Below, piece by piece: positions 47,964 to 58,046 of a stretch of DNA of 64,000 nt. The notes beneath the pieces are model-generated. The model saw only the letters and a list, made by a program, of their open reading frames with translations. It made no database searches and had not been told where the DNA came from. A program made the translations under genes and the position numbers. The stretch comes from Candidatus Accumulibacter contiguus (lineage in GTDB: Bacteria; Pseudomonadota; Gammaproteobacteria; Burkholderiales; Rhodocyclaceae). Numbering within the stretch: position 1 is the stretch's first letter; each line of letters starts with the position of its first letter. Where the stretch lies: the NCBI RefSeq assembly GCF_012940005.1, contig NZ_SPMX01000006.1, positions 214,180 to 278,179 of the forward strand. The letters run 5' to 3'.

Positions 47964-48202
47964 CCACAGGCATTCATCTGGCCATCGGAGAAGCCGGGTT
48001 TGCGGCCACAGCTGCTTGCGCCCGGCAATCGTCCCAATCCATTGTCTGGACCCAAGGGTTGTGTATATACTCATGAGCTACGGCGTACGGCAAAGCCGCT
48101 GGCGCAAGGCCAAGGAGGCCGTGCTCGCGGCATTCCTGCTGGATTTCGAGATCGCGCCCTTCATACCACTTCTCAACTCGCCAACCTGTCAAGGAGTCCG
48201 CC

Positions 48203-48646
48203 ATGTTCCAGAAAATCTCGTCGTACCTGTCAGCTTTCGCCCTCGCCTTGTTCCTGACCGCCTGTGCTGCACCCGGGATGCAACCGGAGCAGATGGAAAT
48301 CCGCAGCGGGGTGATCGAACAGATCACCCTGGTGCAGTTGCCGAGCAATCACCATATGGGGGTTGGTGCGATTGTCGGCGGTGTGGCCGGCCTCGGGATC
48401 GGCAGCCTGATCGGTGGCGGCACCGGTCGCGATGTGGCCATGGTGCTCGGTGCTGTCGGAGGCGCTCTCGTCGGCAACGAAGTCCAGAAAAAGTACGAGC
48501 AGCCTGTCCAGGGCCAGCAAATTATTGTCCGGGTGGCCAACGGCGTGTTGGTTTCCCTGACACAGCCGGTCAATCCGGGTCTTCGCCAGGGCCAGCGAGT
48601 GTATGTCGAAGGCAGCGGCGAGAACGCACGCGTCGTTCCACGCTAG
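48203..48646 (+). CDS. Glycine-zipper outer-membrane lipoprotein (SlyB/Pcp-like)
   Basis: A 147-residue lipoprotein with AAGGAG before the ATG and a signal peptide ending in the lipobox LTAC (Cys21). A glycine-zipper 2TM segment follows: VGAIVGGVAGLGIGSLIGGG and VLGAVGGALVGNEVQKKYE. The C-terminal part (GQQIIVRVANG to the end) is a small beta domain seen in SlyB/Pcp relatives. Such proteins help keep the outer membrane stable. It is a single gene with 239 bases before it and a hairpin after it. Confidence 0.9.
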   Translation: MFQKISSYLSAFALALFLTACAAPGMQPEQMEIRSGVIEQITLVQLPSNHHMGVGAIVGGVAGLGIGSLIGGGTGRDVAMVLGAVGGALVGNEVQKKYEQPVQGQQIIVRVANGVLVSLTQPVNPGLRQGQRVYVEGSGENARVVPR

Positions 48647-48697
48647 CTAGATGAGCACTCAGTTTTCTGTTGGAAAGGGATACTCGCGAACAACGCT

Positions 48698-48714
48698 CAG
48701 GCGCTAGCCGCCTG
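48698..48714. terminator. Hairpin between lipoprotein and ccsA-like genes
   Basis: CAGGCG (48698-48703) and CGCCTG (48709-48714) form a 6-bp stem with a 5-base loop in the 115-base gap between two converging genes. A short T-run follows on the plus strand (ACTTTC). It could end transcription from both sides, but the stem is short. Confidence 0.35.
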
Positions 48715-48761
48715 ACTTTCGCCACACCGGACCAGCGTCGGGTCTCGCGTACGCAGCAGCT

Positions 48762-49601
48762 TCAGAGTCGACCGAGCAGGACTTCGGCGACAAAGCGGCT
48801 GCCGATGTACGCCAGCAACAGCACCATGAATCCGGCCAGTGTCCAGCGTAGCGCGACACGGCCGCGCCAGCCATACACGCGACGCCCGACCAGCAGGGCG
48901 GCAAAGATTCCCCACGAGGCAAAGGCAAACAGGGTCTTGTGATCGAAAGCCATGGCCTTGCCAAAAAGAGCTTCGGAAAACATGACGCCGCTGACCAGCG
49001 CGGCCGTGAGCAGGCAGAAGGCGACGAGAATCATGCGAAACAACAGTGCTTCCATGGTCAGGATCGGCGGCAGACTGGTCAGGCTTCTGGTGACCGCCCG
49101 CTGGTGCAGCTTACGTTCGGCAAAACCCATGAACACGGCGTGCAGTGCGGACAGCGTAAATAGACTGTAGGCGAGCATTGCCGTCAGGAAATGAAGCTGA
49201 AAGCCCCAGGCATTGGCATTGGCCACTTCCCGCAGTTGAGGAAACAGTGCCGGCGCCAGGGCAGCGATCGCCGCGAGTGGCAGGACCATCGGCTGCAGTC
49301 CGTCCATACGTGAGCGAAAACTCTCCAGCCAGTAAATCAGGACGGCCAGCCAGAGCATCAGGGAGAGCGCGAAACTGAATGAGAAGCGCATGCCGCCCGC
49401 GCTGAACAGCCCTGCGTACAGGCCAATGCCCTGCACCGCCAGGGCGCCGAAGATGGCCGCGCGCTCCCAGGGCTGCATCGGCAGGGTAAGCAGTGGCTGT
49501 CTGGTTTCACGCCAGCGCGTCTGCCAGAAATGGATGCCGAGGGCGGTGTAGAGCAGCGAGGCAAGGACGTGCGGGAGAAGGTGAAGTAGAATGTCTGACA
49601 T
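48762..49601 (-). CDS. CcsA/HemX-family inner-membrane protein (YpjD-like)
   Basis: A 279-residue protein with about eight transmembrane helices and the cytochrome c assembly family pattern, including ANAWGFQLHFLTAMLAYSLF and a later conserved His in AFDHKTLFAFASWGIFA. It is shorter than true CcsA and lacks the full WGxxWxWD haem-handling motif, which fits the YpjD subgroup of unknown exact function. It is divergent from ffh with only 30 bases between starts, the same arrangement seen around ffh in many proteobacteria. Confidence 0.88.
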   Translation of the reverse strand: MSDILLHLLPHVLASLLYTALGIHFWQTRWRETRQPLLTLPMQPWERAAIFGALAVQGIGLYAGLFSAGGMRFSFSFALSLMLWLAVLIYWLESFRSRMDGLQPMVLPLAAIAALAPALFPQLREVANANAWGFQLHFLTAMLAYSLFTLSALHAVFMGFAERKLHQRAVTRSLTSLPPILTMEALLFRMILVAFCLLTAALVSGVMFSEALFGKAMAFDHKTLFAFASWGIFAALLVGRRVYGWRGRVALRWTLAGFMVLLLAYIGSRFVAEVLLGRL

Positions 49602-49631
49602 TCTTGAAGTCTACACCAAGCCGGAATTCAA

Positions 49632-50987
49632 ATGCTCGACAACCTGACTCAACGCCTTGCCCGTGTCATGAAGACGCTGCGCGGCGAAGCGCGCCTGACG
49701 GAAACCAATATCGCCGATGCCTTGCGCGAGGTTCGCCTCGCCTTGCTCGAGGCGGACGTCGCCTTGCCCGCAATCAAGGCTCTGATCGCCGCCGTACGGG
49801 AAAAGGCGGTTGGCGAGGAAGTGATCGGCTCGCTGAGCCCGGGACAGGCACTGGTCGGTGTCGTCCATCGCGAACTCACCAGGCTGATGGGCGAGGCTCA
49901 TACGGGGCTGAATCTGGCCACCCAGCCGCCGGCGATCGTCCTGATGGCCGGCCTGCAGGGCTCCGGTAAAACCACTACGGTCGGCAAGCTTGCCAAGATG
50001 TTGCGCGAGACACAAAGGAAGAAGGTCCTCGTGGTTTCCTGCGACGTCTACCGCCCAGCAGCGATCGAGCAGTTGAAAACGGTTGCCGCACAGGCGGGCG
50101 CCGATTTCTTTCCCTCGGCGACGACTGACCAGCCGGTCGATATCGCGCGCCAGGCGGTCGACTGGGCAAAGCGGCACTATCACGATGTCCTGCTCGTGGA
50201 TACCGCCGGTCGCCTGGCAATCGACGAGGCGATGATGAAGGAAATCGCCGAAATTCACGCCGCCACCAGACCCATCGAAACCCTGTTCGTCGTCGATGCG
50301 ATGCTCGGTCAGGATGCCATCCATACCGCGCGGGCGTTCAGCGATGCGCTACCGCTGACCGGCATCATTCTCACCAAGCTCGATGGCGACGCACGCGGCG
50401 GTGCCGCACTTTCGGTTCGGCACGTCACCGGCCAACCGATCAAGTTTGCCGGGGTCGGCGAAAAACTGACGGGACTCGAAGCCTTTCACCCGGAGCGGAT
50501 GGCTTCGCGAATCCTCGGCATGGGCGACGTGCTGTCGCTGATCGAGGATGCGCAGAAGGGCATCGACGAGGAAAAGGCGCTTGATTTCGCGAAGAAGCTG
50601 AAGTCAGGCAAGGGCTTTGATCTCAACGATTTCAAGGACCAGATCGGCCAGATGCGCAAGATGGGCGGCCTGTCTTCGATGATCGAGAAACTGCCGGCGC
50701 AATTCTCGCAGGGGGCCGGTCAGCTACCGGCAGGCGGAGAGGAGAAAGCGGTCGCGAGAATTGAAGGCATCATCAATTCGATGACCCCTACCGAGCGCTG
50801 CCGGCCCGAGTTGCTCAAGGCCGCGCGCAAGCGCCGCATTGCTCTGGGTGCCGGGGTTCAGGTGCAAGAGGTCAACCGTCTGCTCAAACAGTTCGAGCAG
50901 GCACAGAAAATGATGAAGCAGTTCTCCAGAGGAGGCATGGCGCAGCTGATGCGTGGCATCAAGGGGATGTTACCGGGGATGCGATGA
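49632..50987 (+). CDS. ffh: Signal recognition particle protein Ffh
   Basis: A 451-residue GTPase that, with 4.5S RNA, delivers nascent membrane proteins to FtsY. N domain: ALREVRLALLEADVALP. G domain: P-loop GLQGSGKTTTVGKLA, DVYRPAAIEQL, LLVDTAGRLAID and LTKLDGDARGG. The Met-rich M domain fills the last 130 residues, ending with GMAQLMRGIKGMLPGMR. Length and motifs are standard. It converges closely on the lytic transglycosylase gene. Confidence 0.97.
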   Translation: MLDNLTQRLARVMKTLRGEARLTETNIADALREVRLALLEADVALPAIKALIAAVREKAVGEEVIGSLSPGQALVGVVHRELTRLMGEAHTGLNLATQPPAIVLMAGLQGSGKTTTVGKLAKMLRETQRKKVLVVSCDVYRPAAIEQLKTVAAQAGADFFPSATTDQPVDIARQAVDWAKRHYHDVLLVDTAGRLAIDEAMMKEIAEIHAATRPIETLFVVDAMLGQDAIHTARAFSDALPLTGIILTKLDGDARGGAALSVRHVTGQPIKFAGVGEKLTGLEAFHPERMASRILGMGDVLSLIEDAQKGIDEEKALDFAKKLKSGKGFDLNDFKDQIGQMRKMGGLSSMIEKLPAQFSQGAGQLPAGGEEKAVARIEGIINSMTPTERCRPELLKAARKRRIALGAGVQVQEVNRLLKQFEQAQKMMKQFSRGGMAQLMRGIKGMLPGMR

Positions 50988-51014
50988 TGCCGGGGCAACC
51001 CCTGCTCAGCAAAG

Positions 51015-51617
51015 TCAACGCAGAGCCAGCTTGCTCTTCGCGTAGGACCACTGGTTCTGCCAGGCCATGCGTACCATGTTCGGGTATGCGGGCTGGCCGA
51101 GACTGCCATTGTAACGGCCCAGCGCGCGGTAAAGGTCGCCGCGCTCGATGTCGAGATAGTGACGAAGAATGGTACACCCGTAACGCAGATTGGTGCGCAA
51201 GTGAAAGAGGTTGTCGTCGCCGCTTCCGACGATCTTGATCCAGAACGGCATCACCTGCATGAAACCCCGCGCACCAGCGCTTGATACCGCGTATTTCTTG
51301 AAACCGCTTTCGACATGGATCAGGCCGAGCACCAGTTGGGGATCGAGACCCGCGCGCGTTGCTTCGTAGTGCACCGAACGCAGGAATTCGAAACGTGCTT
51401 CACGGTCAGGGATGCGTTTTTCAAGCCTGCCTGACATCTCGGTCAACCAGTCGATCGCATCCATCGAGTCCTGAAAGGAACTTCTCGGCGGCGCCCGGTC
51501 CGAGACCGTTCTCGACAGTGCCGACTGCACACTCGCCGAGAGGGGTTCATACTTCTGCGCTCCGGCGTGTACAGCCAGTGACAGCAGCAGCGCGAACAGT
51601 GCCGCTACGCAGCGCAC
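51015..51617 (-). CDS. Lytic transglycosylase (SLT domain)
   Basis: A 200-residue periplasmic enzyme with a signal peptide (cleavage near VHAGA). The SLT lysozyme-like domain has the catalytic Glu in [20 protein letters not shown], followed by GFMQVMPFW and the C-terminal [18 protein letters not shown]. It cleaves peptidoglycan glycan strands, leaving 1,6-anhydro ends. Its start lies within the last 13 bases of proS, so it is probably cotranscribed with proS. Confidence 0.92.
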   Translation of the reverse strand: MRCVAALFALLLSLAVHAGAQKYEPLSASVQSALSRTVSDRAPPRSSFQDSMDAIDWLTEMSGRLEKRIPDREARFEFLRSVHYEATRAGLDPQLVLGLIHVESGFKKYAVSSAGARGFMQVMPFWIKIVGSGDDNLFHLRTNLRYGCTILRHYLDIERGDLYRALGRYNGSLGQPAYPNMVRMAWQNQWSYAKSKLALR

Positions 51618-53329
51618 AGGCGGTCCTGCAGGAACTGGCGAATCTCGGTCATCGGCAGCAGCTGCGATTCGGCGTCGATCCGCCCCTTGTATTCGAACTT
51701 TCCTGCTGCGAGTCCGCGTTCACCGACAAGCACGCGGTGTGGAATGCCGATCAGTTCCATTTCGGCGAACATCACGCCTGGACGCTCGTCGCGGTCGTCG
51801 AGCAGAACGTCGATGCCGGCGTGCGTCAGTTCGGCGTACAAGGCGTCGGCTGCCGCCCTCACCGCATCGCTCTTGGCATAAGCCATGGGAACGATGCACA
51901 CCTGGAACGGAGCGATCGCCGCCGGGAAAATGATGCCACGTTGATCATGCCCCTGCTCGATGGCCGCCCCGACGACGCGGGTCACGCCAATGCCGTAACA
52001 ACCCATTTCCATGAACCGGCTCTGACCGCATTCGTCGAGGAAGCTGCATTTGAGTGCCTCGGCGTACTTGCTGCGCAACTGGAAAATATGCCCCACTTCA
52101 ATGCCACGACACAGTTCGATCCTACCCCGGCCGTCCGGAGACCGGTCACCGGCGACGACATCCCGAAAATCGCCGACCAGCATCGGGTCGACCAGATCGC
52201 GAACGAAGTTGACGCCGACAAGATGGAAACCCTTTGCATTGGCGCCGCAAACGAAGTCGCTCATCACCGCCACACTGCGATCGGCGAAGACCGGTATGTT
52301 GGCTATACCGACGGGACCAATGTAGCCGGGCGGACAGCCGAGAGCGGCGATGATCTCGTCGTCGCGCGCGAAGCGGAACTCGCCGATGGTCTTCTGAGCC
52401 TTGAGTTCGTTCAGATGATGGTCTCCACGCAGCAGAATCAACGCAAGCCCAGCGAAACCTTCGGCCTTGCCATTCCATACGATGGCGATCGCCTTGACCA
52501 TCCGGGTTACCGGAATATCGAGGAATGCGGCGACCTCCTCACAGGTGATACGGCCCGGTGTGGCGACCTTCTGCAGGTCGGCAGCCGCCGCAGCGCGCCC
52601 CTCCGACGGGGCCAGGGCCTCGGCCAGCTCGACGTTGGCAGCAAAATCCGAATCCGGACAATACGCCAGTGCGTCCTCGCCGGAATCCGCCAGGACGTGA
52701 AACTCGTGCGATCCGGTGCCGCCGATCGAGCCGGTGTCGGCAGCGACGGCACGGAACTTCAGTCCGAGACGAGTGAATATCCGCGTATAGGTGTCGAACA
52801 TGTTGCGGTATTCGCGCTGCAGGTCATCGAAACTGCTGTGGAACGAGTACCCGTCTTTCATCAGGAATTCGCGGCCGCGCATGACACCGAAACGCGGCCG
52901 GATTTCGTCGCGAAACTTGACCTGTACCTGGTAGAAGTGCACGGGCAACTGGCGGTAGCTCTTCACCTCCTTGCGTACGACATCGGTAATCACCTCTTCG
53001 TGCGTCGGACCAATGACGAAATCGCGCTGGTGCCGATCCTTGCAGCGCAGCAGTTCGGGACCATACTTCTCCCAGCGCCCGGACTCCTGCCACAGTTCTG
53101 CTGGCTGCACTGCCGGCATCGACAACTCGATCGCCCCAGCGCCATTCATCTCTTCACGGATGATCTTCTCCACCTTGCGCAGCACGCGCAGCCCGAGTGG
53201 CATCCAGGTGTAGATCCCGCCCGCCAGCCGTTTGATCATCCCGGCGCGCAGCATCAGCTGGTGACTGATGACTTCAGCATCAGAGGGTGCTTCTTTGAGC
53301 GTTGACAGGAAAAACCTGGAAGTGCGCAT
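51605..53329 (-). CDS. proS: Prolyl-tRNA synthetase
   Basis: A 574-residue class II synthetase of the bacterial type. Motif 1 region: [20 protein letters not shown]; motif 2: [21 protein letters not shown]; motif 3: [14 protein letters not shown]. The insert between motifs 2 and 3 (about 225-385) is the YbaK-like editing domain, with [11 protein letters not shown]. The anticodon-binding domain is at the C terminus. It is divergent from rppH across about 216 bases that must hold both promoters. Confidence 0.97.
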   Translation of the reverse strand: MRTSRFFLSTLKEAPSDAEVISHQLMLRAGMIKRLAGGIYTWMPLGLRVLRKVEKIIREEMNGAGAIELSMPAVQPAELWQESGRWEKYGPELLRCKDRHQRDFVIGPTHEEVITDVVRKEVKSYRQLPVHFYQVQVKFRDEIRPRFGVMRGREFLMKDGYSFHSSFDDLQREYRNMFDTYTRIFTRLGLKFRAVAADTGSIGGTGSHEFHVLADSGEDALAYCPDSDFAANVELAEALAPSEGRAAAAADLQKVATPGRITCEEVAAFLDIPVTRMVKAIAIVWNGKAEGFAGLALILLRGDHHLNELKAQKTIGEFRFARDDEIIAALGCPPGYIGPVGIANIPVFADRSVAVMSDFVCGANAKGFHLVGVNFVRDLVDPMLVGDFRDVVAGDRSPDGRGRIELCRGIEVGHIFQLRSKYAEALKCSFLDECGQSRFMEMGCYGIGVTRVVGAAIEQGHDQRGIIFPAAIAPFQVCIVPMAYAKSDAVRAAADALYAELTHAGIDVLLDDRDERPGVMFAEMELIGIPHRVLVGERGLAAGKFEYKGRIDAESQLLPMTEIRQFLQDRLCAA

Positions 53330-53545
53330 GGCAATGGCTTGGACAGGAAAGAAGCCGCGATTCTACTAGACGGATGGCCAAACCGCGATGCCAATCATTG
53401 TACAAAGAGGCGGTGTTGCCGGGCAAGGTGAGCGACAGCTGCGGCAAAGTGATGGGCCGGCCTTGGCCCAAGGGCTACGCCATGCTTTGCAAGCGCAGCA
53501 AAGTATGGAAAAATACTTTAACTAATCAATTTGCAGGTTCTAGAA

Positions 53546-54091
53546 ATGCTTGACCGTGAAGGCTATCGCCCGAACGTCGGCATCATTCTTTGTAACGCCA
53601 GGAACGAGGTCTTCTGGGGCAAGCGTATCCGAGAACATTCATGGCAGTTTCCGCAAGGTGGCATCAAGCGGGGCGAAACACCCGAACAGGCGATGTACCG
53701 GGAGTTGCATGAAGAAATCGGCTTGCTGCCCGAGCACGTGTATATTCTCGGTCGGACCAAGGACTGGTTGCGTTACGAAGTGCCGACGCACTGGGTAAGA
53801 CGCGAATGGCGTGGCAGTTACCGAGGGCAAAAACAGATCTGGTTTTTGCTTCGTCTCGTTGGGCGTGACTGCGATGTTTCCCTGCGCTCCTGCGATCATC
53901 CCGAATTTGATGCCTGGCGTTGGAACACCTACTGGGTCTCGCTTGACGCGGTGATCGAGTTCAAGCGCCGGGTCTATGAGCAGGCCTTGAATGAACTCGC
54001 CCGTTTTCTCAATTCGGATCACCGTCGTGGGCGCCATGCCTCCCCGCATGGCCAGGATCCTGCGCCCGCTGAAATCGTAAACGAGGAATGA
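53546..54091 (+). CDS. rppH: RNA pyrophosphohydrolase RppH
   Basis: A 181-residue Nudix hydrolase that removes pyrophosphate from the 5' end of transcripts and so starts mRNA decay. It begins [17 protein letters not shown], the family N terminus, which sets the start at 53546. The Nudix box runs [20 protein letters not shown] with IGL following. [10 protein letters not shown] and WRWNTYW are also family marks. The next gene overlaps its stop by ATGA. Confidence 0.95.
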   Translation: MLDREGYRPNVGIILCNARNEVFWGKRIREHSWQFPQGGIKRGETPEQAMYRELHEEIGLLPEHVYILGRTKDWLRYEVPTHWVRREWRGSYRGQKQIWFLLRLVGRDCDVSLRSCDHPEFDAWRWNTYWVSLDAVIEFKRRVYEQALNELARFLNSDHRRGRHASPHGQDPAPAEIVNEE

Positions 54092-54663
54092 ATCGTTCTT
54101 TGGAAGCGCTGCAGAAGCGCCCGCGAACCCGCCGACGCTTGTCGATCGGAATGTTTGCAGGCTGGCTTGGGGTGGTAGCTGCGGTGCTTCCTTCGGCAGG
54201 CTGGTCGGCCAGTGCTCCGCGTGATTTCGAGGAAAAGCGCGAGATACCGGGCGAGCTGCAATTGCCCGCGTTTCCGCAACCGGACAAGCTGATCCCTTTT
54301 GCGGTCAGTGCGATGACCGACAACCAGTTCATGATTGACAGCGAATCGCTGAGCATCAGCAGCGACGGCATCTTTCGCTACACTTTGGTGATCGTCAGTC
54401 CTTCCGGCGCCCAGAATGTGAGCTTCGAGGCAATCAACTGTGCGACTGCCGAACGTCGGATTTATGCCCTTGGCCGCTCGGACAGGACATGGTCAAAGGC
54501 GCGCGGCGATCAGTGGGTAAAAATCGTGGACAACTCGCTCAATCGACACCACGCCGAGCTGTATACCGATTTTTTCTGCCCTGTTGGCATCACCATTCGC
54601 AATGTTGACGAAGTCCGCGAGGCGCTGCGCCGTGGTGGCCACCCATCGATGATGCGCCGCTAG
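54088..54663 (+). CDS. CNP1-like family protein
   Basis: A 191-residue exported protein of the CNP1 family (PF08750), found mainly in betaproteobacteria and of unknown role. A basic N terminus precedes a hydrophobic segment ([20 protein letters not shown]) that looks like a signal peptide. The mature part has [36 protein letters not shown] and [13 protein letters not shown], with two conserved cysteines. It is coupled to rppH by a 4-base overlap and is followed by coq7 after 44 bases. Confidence 0.88.
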   Translation: MNRSLEALQKRPRTRRRLSIGMFAGWLGVVAAVLPSAGWSASAPRDFEEKREIPGELQLPAFPQPDKLIPFAVSAMTDNQFMIDSESLSISSDGIFRYTLVIVSPSGAQNVSFEAINCATAERRIYALGRSDRTWSKARGDQWVKIVDNSLNRHHAELYTDFFCPVGITIRNVDEVREALRRGGHPSMMRR

Positions 54664-54707
54664 TATCGATCATTGCTGCACTTGAACCGCGACGGCAGAG
54701 GCTGCTG

Positions 54708-55331
54708 ATGATTACCGACCGATTTGTCATCGAATTTGACAAGGCCTTGCGCACGCTTTTTGCGCCGGCACAGACCACTCGCGAAATGCCGGGGAGCAAG
54801 GCGCCGGAAGCCGAATTGTCTGACCGCGAGCGTGCCCATGCTGGCGCCCTGATGCGCATCAACCACGTCGGTGAGGTCTGCGCACAGGCACTGTACCAGG
54901 GTCAGGCACTGAGCTGCGACGATCAGACCCTTCGGCAAGCACTGGCGAAAGCGGCAGACGAGGAAACCGAACATCTGGCCTGGACCGAGCGCCGCCTGGT
55001 TGAACTCGGAGAACGCCCAAGCCTGTTGAACCCGCTCTGGTACCTTGGTGCGCTGGGTATCGGAATAGCCGCCGGCAAGCTGGGCGACCCCTGGAGCCTG
55101 GGATTTCTCGCCGAGACCGAAAGACAGGTCGAAGCACACCTGGACCATCACCTGAGCGAGTTGCCGAGCCAGGACATCCGGTCACGCGCGATCGTGACGC
55201 AGATGCGGCTCGACGAGATCGCGCACGCCGAAACCGCCGTGCGCCTTGGCGCACGTGAATTGCCGACGCCGACCATCCTGCTCATGAAACTGGCGTCGCG
55301 AACGATGACTCGTACCGCGTACTACATTTAA
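54708..55331 (+). CDS. coq7: Coq7-type ubiquinone biosynthesis hydroxylase
   Basis: A 207-residue membrane-associated di-iron monooxygenase that hydroxylates the quinone ring late in ubiquinone synthesis (2-polyprenyl-3-methyl-6-methoxy-1,4-benzoquinone to the demethyl-hydroxy product). Ligand motifs are MRINHVGEVCAQALYQGQ, DEETEHLAWTERRL, ETERQVEAHLDHHL and DEIAHAETAVRLGA, giving the paired ExxH pattern. GAIGIAAGK-like text between helices fits membrane docking. Its stop overlaps the converging OsmC-family gene by 4 bases. Confidence 0.95.
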   Translation: MITDRFVIEFDKALRTLFAPAQTTREMPGSKAPEAELSDRERAHAGALMRINHVGEVCAQALYQGQALSCDDQTLRQALAKAADEETEHLAWTERRLVELGERPSLLNPLWYLGALGIGIAAGKLGDPWSLGFLAETERQVEAHLDHHLSELPSQDIRSRAIVTQMRLDEIAHAETAVRLGARELPTPTILLMKLASRTMTRTAYYI

Positions 55332-55747
55332 GCATCGACAATCTCGAAGTCGTGTGTGATCTCGGCGGTTTTGCCGAGCATGATCGAGGCAGAGCAGTAC
55401 TTGTCCTTCGATAACTCGATGGCACGCGCAACCGCTTCCGGTTTCAGTTGCTTCCCACTCACGCGAAAATGGAAATGGATGCGGGTAAAGACTCTTGGCT
55501 CGGCCTCTGCACGCTCAGCCTGCAGGACGACTTCACATCCGGTCACTGCGTGACGCCCCTTCCTCAGAATCAGGACAACGTCGAACGCGCTACATCCCCC
55601 CGTTCCGGCAAGCAACAATTCCATCGGTCGCGGCGCCAGGTTCCGCCCACCGGCCTCGGGAGCCCCATCCATCACCACGGTGTGGTTGCTCCCCGTTTCA
55701 GCGACAAAAGACATCCCGTCGCCGGTCCACCTTACCTTGCATTCCAT
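55328..55747 (-). CDS. OsmC/YhfA-type family protein
   Basis: A 139-residue cytoplasmic protein with AAGGAG before ATG 55747. It begins MECKVRWTGDGMSFVAETGS and contains RPMELLLAGTGGCSAFDVV with the conserved Cys and LSKDKYCSASIMLGKTAEI with the second Cys. The two cysteines match the peroxidase-type OsmC fold. The YhfA subgroup often has no proven peroxidase activity, so a stress role is likely but not certain. Confidence 0.9.
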   Translation of the reverse strand: MECKVRWTGDGMSFVAETGSNHTVVMDGAPEAGGRNLAPRPMELLLAGTGGCSAFDVVLILRKGRHAVTGCEVVLQAERAEAEPRVFTRIHFHFRVSGKQLKPEAVARAIELSKDKYCSASIMLGKTAEITHDFEIVDA

Positions 55748-56039
55748 GCGTTGCTCCTTTTCCAGACGGGCATGACCAAATGACCAAGCGTCAGACCTCG
55801 ACAAGCAAATCCGACCCTGTGGTCGTCGGCGACCAATGAACGGGCGCTGAACTTTCGCCGCGGACATCGATTGTAGCTGGAAGTGTTGCCGCAGAGCCCG
55901 GCAAAATTGCTGTTGCATCGCAACAATTCTACGGGAGCTGGCGCTTAAATACTGCCATTATCAGTTATGAAATATGGAATCAATGTACTAATCTAACACC
56001 AAACTATTGAACATAAATAATTTCAATTTAAAGAGACAT

Positions 56040-56240
56040 CCAGCGAACCCGGCCGGGAAAAAAAAATGGCGCAGCGCACAAAAAATACTTGAAGTTCAGC
56101 GTAGGATGATCCATAATCTCTTCAACGTAATCACTTTGCAGTTAGGCCAGTCAAGCACTTCCAGCCTGCTTCCCCTGTCTCCTCCACCCTCCTCCTTTGG
56201 TGTGGATTTAGCGCGGTTCCAACGAGCCGCGCTTTTTTTT
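56040..56240 (+). ncRNA. Candidate small RNA with CU-rich region and intrinsic terminator
   Basis: A strong rho-independent terminator (56210-56240) stands on the plus strand although no plus-strand gene ends nearby; the nearest genes on both sides read the other way. Upstream is an AT-rich stretch (about 55960-56040) that could hold a promoter, then a run rich in CCTCC (TCTCCTCCACCCTCCTCC, about 56178-56197), complementary to Shine-Dalgarno sequences. This layout is typical of trans-acting small RNAs that block ribosome sites. The 5' end is a guess, and no known RNA family was recognised. Confidence 0.35.
56210..56240 (+). terminator. Rho-independent terminator
   Basis: AGCGCGG (56210-56216) pairs perfectly with CCGCGCT (56227-56233) around a 10-base loop and is followed by eight T in total (56233-56240). 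It reads on the plus strand and would end the candidate small RNA; the neighbouring genes are both on the minus strand. Confidence 0.75.
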
Positions 56241-56280
56241 GGCATTACCAATGCATTGGGGGCCTGGCCAGCAAGCGCCA

Positions 56281-56363
56281 AGAGCGGGGAAGAGCGGGGA
56301 AGAGCGGGGAAGAGCGTGCTCAGCAAGTACAGTGATACCGGGCGCCGCGCTTTTGCTGAGCAC
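56281..56363. repeat. Tandem 10-bp repeats and inverted repeats downstream of dut
   Basis: Three exact copies of AGAGCGGGGA lie head to tail at 56281-56310, followed by a partial fourth (AGAGCG). Directly after are GTGCTCAGCAA (56316-56326) and its exact complement TTGCTGAGCAC (56353-56363), with GCTGAGC/GCTCAGC forming a further small hairpin into the dut 3' end. The inverted repeats may act in dut termination; the tandem units may vary in number. Confidence 0.6.
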
Positions 56364-56368
56364 TGGGC

Positions 56369-56830
56369 TCAGCTATGCCCTGTGCTTCCGAAACCGCCGT
56401 CACCGCGCGGGCTGGCCGGGAATTCCTCGACGACCTTGAAATCCATCTGCAACACCGGCACCACCACCAGTTGCGCCAGGCGATCGAGCGGACAGAGCGT
56501 AAAGGCTTCCTTGCCGCGGTTCCAGGTCGAGACCATGATCTCTCCCTGATAGTCGGAGTCGATCAGTCCGACCAGGTTGCCCAAAACGATGCCATGTTTG
56601 TGGCCGAGGCCAGAGCGTGGCAGGATCATCGCGGCCAGCCCCGGATCGGCAAGATGGATTGCGATACCGGTCGGAATCAGCAGCGTTTCGCCCGGCTGGA
56701 TTTCTACTGGAGTATCGATGCACGCTCGCAGGTCAAGTCCGGCCGAGCCGGGGGTGGCATAATGCGGCGGATGGTCACGCAGTCGGGAGTCGAGCAGCTT
56801 GACGTCTACCCGCAGGTCCCGGCTGGTCAT
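56369..56830 (-). CDS. dut: dUTP diphosphatase
   Basis: A 153-residue trimeric enzyme that hydrolyses dUTP to dUMP, keeping uracil out of DNA. The five family motifs are visible: [42 protein letters not shown] and the C-terminal [10 protein letters not shown]. Start ATG overlaps the coaBC stop by 4 bases; the coaBC-dut order is usual in proteobacteria. Confidence 0.97.
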   Translation of the reverse strand: MTSRDLRVDVKLLDSRLRDHPPHYATPGSAGLDLRACIDTPVEIQPGETLLIPTGIAIHLADPGLAAMILPRSGLGHKHGIVLGNLVGLIDSDYQGEIMVSTWNRGKEAFTLCPLDRLAQLVVVPVLQMDFKVVEEFPASPRGDGGFGSTGHS

Positions 56831-58023
56831 TGGCGTTTCTCGAGCAGGGCGGCAATGCGGGTTACGAGCTGGCGTGCGAGCTGCAGCTTGGGTGCCGGTG
56901 CCAGCGGGTGTTGGCCGTCATCGTCAAAGAGAATCAGCTTGCTGTCGTCGCCGCCAAAGCCGTCGGCAATCAGGTTACCGACGAGCAGCGGAATTTTCTT
57001 GCTACGCCGTTTGCTTTCCGCATATTCGTGCAGGTTCTCGCTCTCGGCAGCAAAACCCACGCAGAGCGGTGGTGCGCGCAGCGCAGCGACCTCGGCAAGA
57101 ATGTCCGGGTTCTGCACCAATTCGATCGACGGCGGCGTCGCCTGTTCGCCCTTTTTGATCTTTTGCGCGATGGGTCTGGCGGGACGGTAATCGGCGACTG
57201 CGGCGACTGCGATGAAGACGTCATTGCCGGCGACCTGTTGGTGCACCGCGGCGTGCATCTGCAGGGCACTGCTGACCTCGATGCGGCGGACTCCCTGCGG
57301 GCAGGACAGGCTGACCGGGCCGGAAACCAGGGTCACCTGTGCACCCGCTTCGCGGGCGGCGCGGGCAATGGCATAGCCCATTTTCCCGGTCGACAGGTTG
57401 GTAATTCCCCGTACCGGGTCGATTGCCTCGAAGGTCGGCCCCGCGGTCAGCAGCACGTGCTTGCCGGCGAGCCACTTCGGCTGAAAGTGGGCAATCATCT
57501 CGGCAAGGATGTCTTCCGCTTCGAGCATCCGCCCCAGCCCGGTCTCACCACAAGCCTGATCGCCACAGGCCGGACCGAGGATGTCCACGCCATCGGCGCG
57601 CAGGCTGGCAATGTTGCGACCAGTCGCCGGGTTTTCCCACATCTGGCGGTTCATTGCCGGAGCAACCAGAAGTCGGCAGTCGCGTGCCAGGACCAGAGTG
57701 GTCAACAGGTCATCGGCCAGTCCATTGGCCACTTTGGCGAGAAAGTCAGCCGAGGCGGGTGCGACCAGCAGCGCGTCGGCTTCCCGCGACAGGTCGATGT
57801 GAGCCATGTTGTTGGCTACTCGCGGATCCCACTGATCGGTAAACACCGGCTTGCCGGAGAGTGCCTGGAATGTGACCGGCGTGACAAAGTGCGTCGCCGC
57901 TTCGCTCATCACCACCTGCACCGAGGCGCCTTCCCTGAGCAGCAGGCGGACCAGTTCAGCTGCCTTGTAGGCCGCAATGCCACCGCTGACGCCAAGGACG
58001 ATACGTTTTCCCGCGAGTTCCAT
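56827..58023 (-). CDS. coaBC: Bifunctional phosphopantothenoylcysteine decarboxylase/synthetase CoaBC
   Basis: A 398-residue coenzyme A synthesis protein (Dfp). The N-terminal FMN flavoprotein decarboxylase (CoaC, 1-190) has [17 protein letters not shown], the active His in [13 protein letters not shown], and [12 protein letters not shown] with the substrate clamp. The C-terminal synthetase (CoaB, 190-398) has [29 protein letters not shown] and the Lys-bearing KIKKGEQ loop. It is the first gene of a coaBC-dut pair and follows the chemoreceptor gene by 23 bases. Confidence 0.97.
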   Translation of the reverse strand: MELAGKRIVLGVSGGIAAYKAAELVRLLLREGASVQVVMSEAATHFVTPVTFQALSGKPVFTDQWDPRVANNMAHIDLSREADALLVAPASADFLAKVANGLADDLLTTLVLARDCRLLVAPAMNRQMWENPATGRNIASLRADGVDILGPACGDQACGETGLGRMLEAEDILAEMIAHFQPKWLAGKHVLLTAGPTFEAIDPVRGITNLSTGKMGYAIARAAREAGAQVTLVSGPVSLSCPQGVRRIEVSSALQMHAAVHQQVAGNDVFIAVAAVADYRPARPIAQKIKKGEQATPPSIELVQNPDILAEVAALRAPPLCVGFAAESENLHEYAESKRRSKKIPLLVGNLIADGFGGDDSKLILFDDDGQHPLAPAPKLQLARQLVTRIAALLEKRQ

Positions 58024-58046
58024 AGGGCTGCTCTAGATCATGACCG

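Noticed and set aside
55960..56110. AT-rich stretch considered as a tRNA or a replication origin
   Set aside because: No cloverleaf or CCA end can be drawn and there are no DnaA-box clusters or replication genes.
56281..56310. Short repeats considered as a CRISPR array
   Set aside because: Units are 10 bases, directly adjacent with no spacers, and there are no cas genes.
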